Positions 4,621-7,770 of a stretch of DNA of 7,770 bases are shown one piece after another. Position 1 is the stretch's first letter. Every line of letters starts with the position of its first letter. The notes beneath the pieces are model-generated. The model ran no database searches. It worked only from the letters and a program-made list of their open reading frames with translations, and was not told where the DNA came from. Origin of the DNA: Bryobacterales bacterium (GTDB lineage: Bacteria > Acidobacteriota > Terriglobia > Bryobacterales > Bryobacteraceae); contig PKZC01000242.1 of assembly GCA_003132905.1 (NCBI GenBank), positions 1 through 7,770 on the forward strand. Direction: 5' to 3'. The position numbers and the translations under genes were made by a program.

Positions 4621-6765
4621 CTACTTCAGTTGTTTCTCGAAGAAATCGGTCAACGTTTCGAGCAGTTGCCTGCGCACGGGTCCGGTGACTCCGTGGCTCT
4701 TGCCTGTATAGACCACCATATCGAAGAGCTTTCCGGCTTCTTCCAAAGCATTTGTCATCTGCACGGTGTTCTGAAATAGCACGTTGTCGTCTTCGAAATT
4801 GTGAACGATCAGGAGCTTGGCTTTGAGCTTGGCGGCATAGTCCACGGGAGAGCTGGCGCGGTATCCATCGGGATTTTCAGAAGGAAGGCCCAGGTAGCGC
4901 TCGGTGTAAATGGTGTCGTAATTCCGCCAATTCGTTACCGGAGCGCCCGCGATGCCGGCGCGAAATACATCCGGCGCGTTCAGCAGCGAATAGAGCGTCA
5001 GGAACCCGCCGTAACCCCAGCCATAGATTCCGACGCGAGCCGGATCGACGAACCCTTGCGCCAGCAGGTATCGAACGCCTTCCAACTGATCGGCCAGCTC
5101 GGTTTTTCCGAACCGGCGATACAATGGCGTCTCGAAAGCGTGGCCACGGCCTGCGGAGCCGCGATTATCCAACTCCCAAACTACGAAGCCGCGCGCGGCC
5201 AATACTTCGGCCAAATCGACGTCCTTCCAGGCATTCACGACGGTCTGTACGCCCGGCCCTCCATACACCATGACCACTGCCGGGTATTTTTCCCCGGCGC
5301 GGAAATTGGCGGGCTTCAGCATGCGGCCATAGAGCAGCTTTCCATCCTGAGCCTTTAGCTGCACGATATCCGACGGCGCGAGTGCGTACTCGTCGGTAAT
5401 CGTTTTGGCGACACGGAAGGTGGATAGCGCCTCACCGCCAAGGGAATGCAAGTCGCTGCGGGGTGGTTCGGTCGAAGACGAAAAGGTGTCCAGGTAATAT
5501 TCGGCAGTGGGGCTCATCGAGATCTCGTGGGTGCCCGGCTCGCGACTGATGCGCGAGCGATCTTTTCCATTCAGTTTTATAGAATAAAGTTGTCTATCTA
5601 AAGGACTTGTCTCCGTGGAAACAAAGTAAACTCTTTGTTGAGATTCATCCACTCCAGCTACCTCTGTTACCTCCCAATTGCCTTCGGTAATGCGCTTTCG
5701 CTGCTGGCCCTCGAGCGAATAAAGATACAGGTGGCGAAAGCCGTCCCGCTCACTCCCCCATAAGAATTCGTCGTTGCCGAAAAAACGGAATAAGTCATTC
5801 TGATTGATCCAATGAGGATCGGATTCCGAAAGGATCGCACGAGATACCCCAGAACTCGTATCCGCGAGCAAGAGGTCCAAGTGGTTCTGCACCCGATTCA
5901 TCCGCTCTATCGCCAAACGAGTGGAATCGGGAGTCCAATACAGCCGCGCGATCAGAAAGCCGCGGGGCTCGCCCAGATCCATCCAGCGCGTGACGCCTCC
6001 AGAAGCTGGAACCACGCCGACCCGCACGTCCGCATTCGCGGTTCCGGCCTGCGGATAGCGTTCCGGCTCGGCTAGAGCGCGTAATCCAGTGAGCGAAACC
6101 TGCTGATAGACGAACTCATGCGAAATATCGAACTGCATGTACGCGATGTTTTTTGAGTCAGGCGACCACCAATAGGCCGTGCTCAGGTCCAGCTCTTCGG
6201 GATAAACCCAATCCAACTCGCCGTTCAGCAGAGTAGCGCTGCCATCCTCGGTGAGCCGCGTAACCTGGAGCGTCGCAATCTCGAGCGAATACAGATCATG
6301 ACCGCGCCGGAAAGCCACTCGCAATCCGTCGGGGGAGAGCTTAGGGTCGCGCTCCGCCTCAGGCGTGGCAGTGAGTTGTTGCCAGACGCCGTTATCGAGC
6401 GTGAAAAAGAACAGATCGCCATGCACGCTCAACAGCAACTGCCTGCCGGAATGAGACCACTCGATGCTGTCTTCGCTCACGCGGCGATTCTGCCAATCAA
6501 ATCGGGGGGGCTCGGGTATGGGCACTGCGACTTTTTGCAGCGGCGCCAACACCAACAGCGTCTTTTCCGATTTTGCGGGCACGTCGTAAAGTTTCAGGTC
6601 GCCCGCTTGCAAATAGGCGAAATGCTTTCCGTCCGGCGCCCAGACGATGTGCGGCGTTTCGTCTTCGCGACTCTGTGCGATCACCGTGTCGATGGTGATT
6701 GGCTTCTTCTGCGCGAAAAGCGAAACCGTACCGAAAAGGGTGAGCAGGATCAGGCGGACCAGCAC
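4621..6765 (-). CDS. secreted DPP IV-type S9 peptidase homologue lacking the catalytic serine
   Basis: This 714-residue protein has the usual length and order of bacterial dipeptidyl peptidase IV: a signal peptide (1-18, L-F-A before Gln19), a beta-propeller domain (about 80-430) and a C-terminal alpha/beta hydrolase domain (about 480-714). DPP IV enzymes cut X-Pro or X-Ala dipeptides from peptide N-termini in the periplasm. The substrate machinery is kept: Glu190-Glu191 in D-W-V-Y-P-E-E, which bind the free amine; Tyr501 in Y-G-G-P-G; Tyr620 and Tyr624 in Y-T-E-R-Y; Asn661; acid Asp659 in E-D-D-N-V; and base His691 in K-S-H-G. The nucleophile motif, however, reads G-W-G-Y-G-G with Gly584 (GGT, minus strand 5016-5014) where Ser is required, so it is probably not a working peptidase. 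The start is a GTG with no clear Shine-Dalgarno, 14 bases after the upstream gene's stop, suggesting an operon. The family call is firm; inactivity is inferred. Confidence 0.93.
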   Translation of the reverse strand: MLVRLILLTLFGTVSLFAQKKPITIDTVIAQSREDETPHIVWAPDGKHFAYLQAGDLKLYDVPAKSEKTLLVLAPLQKVAVPIPEPPRFDWQNRRVSEDSIEWSHSGRQLLLSVHGDLFFFTLDNGVWQQLTATPEAERDPKLSPDGLRVAFRRGHDLYSLEIATLQVTRLTEDGSATLLNGELDWVYPEELDLSTAYWWSPDSKNIAYMQFDISHEFVYQQVSLTGLRALAEPERYPQAGTANADVRVGVVPASGGVTRWMDLGEPRGFLIARLYWTPDSTRLAIERMNRVQNHLDLLLADTSSGVSRAILSESDPHWINQNDLFRFFGNDEFLWGSERDGFRHLYLYSLEGQQRKRITEGNWEVTEVAGVDESQQRVYFVSTETSPLDRQLYSIKLNGKDRSRISREPGTHEISMSPTAEYYLDTFSSSTEPPRSDLHSLGGEALSTFRVAKTITDEYALAPSDIVQLKAQDGKLLYGRMLKPANFRAGEKYPAVVMVYGGPGVQTVVNAWKDVDLAEVLAARGFVVWELDNRGSAGRGHAFETPLYRRFGKTELADQLEGVRYLLAQGFVDPARVGIYGWGYGGFLTLYSLLNAPDVFRAGIAGAPVTNWRNYDTIYTERYLGLPSENPDGYRASSPVDYAAKLKAKLLIVHNFEDDNVLFQNTVQMTNALEEAGKLFDMVVYTGKSHGVTGPVRRQLLETLTDFFEKQLK

Positions 6766-6779
6766 TTGCTGTGATTGTA

Positions 6780-7770
6780 CTAAAGGCCGGACTGCAGACT
6801 GGCCGTGGTATCTGAAGAATTCAGTTTATATACGGCCGCGCGGCTAGAATCGTAGAGCTTTTCGAACGCACCGGACTGCATGGCCTGCGTTAATCCGCGG
6901 GTACCGCTGGCGTGGAGGTCTTTGAAATAGTCGTCGGGAGTGAGCAAGATATAGTCCAGCCGGTGGCTACGGGCGAACGCCGGCATTGTGGCCATTAGAC
7001 TATTGATGGCGGCATCGTCGCCGTGATAGTAGTACTTGGGCGGAATGGGAAAACTGCACGCCTTGCGGCCCGTATAGAGAAAGAGCACAGGATCCTCATA
7101 GGCATATACATTGGCATCGCGCGGAACATTTCGATTTATCCATTCGTAGGCCTTCTCGCGAGCCGCGAATTCGGTTCGATGCGAATTGAACAGGTCTGGA
7201 AGGAATGACGTCAGCCCGAACACCGTGCAGAATATCGCGAACACCCCGAGAGCTGCGAGCATCGCGCCGAAACTGGCCGCAACGAAGCGGTCTGCAAATG
7301 ACGGCTTCGCCCAGGCCAGACGCAAGACGCCGCACAGGTTGTAAATTTCAGTAGCGATTCCCATCAGAAAGAATGGATACAATGGAAAAACGAAACGCTG
7401 ATCCGGCGGATAATGCCAAATCAAAAGGAGCGCTGAGATTCCCAGGGCAGCTAACGGATATTGCCACTCCCGCCTCCGCATGGTGAGGCGGATGCAACCG
7501 GCAATGGCAGCAATCGCAACTAGCCGCTCCAGATGTTTAGAGCCAAAAGGCAGATCGAAAATGAGCAGCTTCCCTATCCCTTGCAGGAATCCATCCAGGT
7601 TGTACCAAATGACGAGCGGCAGATCGTGCAGCGGAACGTTATAGATTTGGAAGTCGACGTAGTTGGTGTAGTACAGGCTCACCAGATCCCAGGAGTGCGT
7701 CAGGTGCCGCGCCATCCACCACTGCCATCCGGCGACGGCGGGCAGCATCGCGGCTAGGAACAGGGCGGCC
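6780..7770 (-). CDS. multi-pass membrane protein, probable GT39/ArnT-type glycosyltransferase, C-terminal part
   Basis: The frame stays open to the window edge, so the N-terminus is missing. An ATG at 7748 lies inside hydrophobic sequence and is not a natural start. Counting from that Met, hydrophobic segments lie at about 72-90, 96-112, 118-143 and 155-180. They are followed by a soluble C-terminal domain (about 186-322) of mixed strands and helices with 'EWINRNVPRDANVYAYEDP' and 'LDYILLTPDDYF'. This plan, many membrane helices with a loop like 'PPDQRFVFPLYPF' and then a periplasmic domain, resembles the C-terminal half of GT39/ArnT-type transferases, which move sugars from polyprenyl-phosphate donors onto envelope acceptors. 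The catalytic Asp motif, expected in the first periplasmic loop, is outside the window, so the activity cannot be checked. The peptidase homologue follows 14 bases downstream, probably on the same transcript. A functional link between the two is not evident. Confidence 0.65.
   Translation of the reverse strand, partial: AALFLAAMLPAVAGWQWWMARHLTHSWDLVSLYYTNYVDFQIYNVPLHDLPLVIWYNLDGFLQGIGKLLIFDLPFGSKHLERLVAIAAIAGCIRLTMRRREWQYPLAALGISALLLIWHYPPDQRFVFPLYPFFLMGIATEIYNLCGVLRLAWAKPSFADRFVAASFGAMLAALGVFAIFCTVFGLTSFLPDLFNSHRTEFAAREKAYEWINRNVPRDANVYAYEDPVLFLYTGRKACSFPIPPKYYYHGDDAAINSLMATMPAFARSHRLDYILLTPDDYFKDLHASGTRGLTQAMQSGAFEKLYDSSRAAVYKLNSSDTTASLQSGL

Noticed and set aside
4122..5358. Plus-strand open frames of 188 and 185 residues opposite the membrane-protein and peptidase genes
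   Set aside because: They run antisense to well-supported genes and have no recognisable domains or ribosome sites.
7746..7748. ATG at 7748 as the true start of the glycosyltransferase-like gene
   Set aside because: The frame remains open upstream to the window edge (codons for A-L-F-L-A-A before the Met), and the visible part lacks the N-terminal catalytic region expected of the family.

Overview
The window looks like chromosomal DNA from a moderately GC-rich Gram-negative bacterium, most likely an acidobacterium (Bryobacter/Solibacter-like). This lineage call is inference. It rests on three things: a secreted FecR-domain protein with a Gly/Tyr/His-rich tail containing a 'FGMYTYLP...YSPFGY' segment, of a kind I associate with Acidobacteriota; a secreted DPP IV-type peptidase homologue; and a large membrane protein resembling GT39-type glycosyltransferases. 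I see no rRNA, tRNA, CRISPR array, transposase, integrase or phage gene.

Plus-strand half (1-2998): a small all-helical protein of unknown function (161-475), then a FecR-domain exported protein (523-1596) behind a good Shine-Dalgarno, then a 193-base gap with a candidate hairpin and a candidate promoter, then an integral-membrane acyltransferase-3 (OafA/YrhL-like) protein (1790-2998). In two hand-counted samples the acyltransferase gene is less GC-rich than its neighbours, and a 10-base word recurs on both sides of it.

Minus-strand half (7770 down to 3020), read in transcription order: the C-terminal part of a multi-pass membrane protein, probably a glycosyltransferase (cut by the window edge); 14 bases later a secreted DPP IV-type S9 peptidase homologue (6765-4621); 71 bases later a small membrane protein I do not recognise (4549-3890); and 6 bases later a DUF900-like alpha/beta hydrolase (3883-3020). 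The last two genes are in the same reading frame, separated by one amber stop, and look translationally linked. The hydrolase and the acyltransferase converge with only 21 bases between them.

The strongest observation is that the DPP IV homologue has Gly (residue 584, codon GGT) where the catalytic serine of G-W-S-Y-G-G should be. The Asp, the His, the double-Glu N-terminus anchor and the substrate-pocket tyrosines are all kept. It is therefore a candidate pseudo-peptidase, analogous to mammalian DPP10. The second is the membrane-protein/hydrolase pair joined through a single in-frame TAG, with no Shine-Dalgarno for the second gene.

No complete pathway is encoded here. The common theme is the cell envelope: exported FecR protein, membrane acyltransferase, secreted peptidase homologue, membrane glycosyltransferase and a membrane protein paired with a hydrolase.
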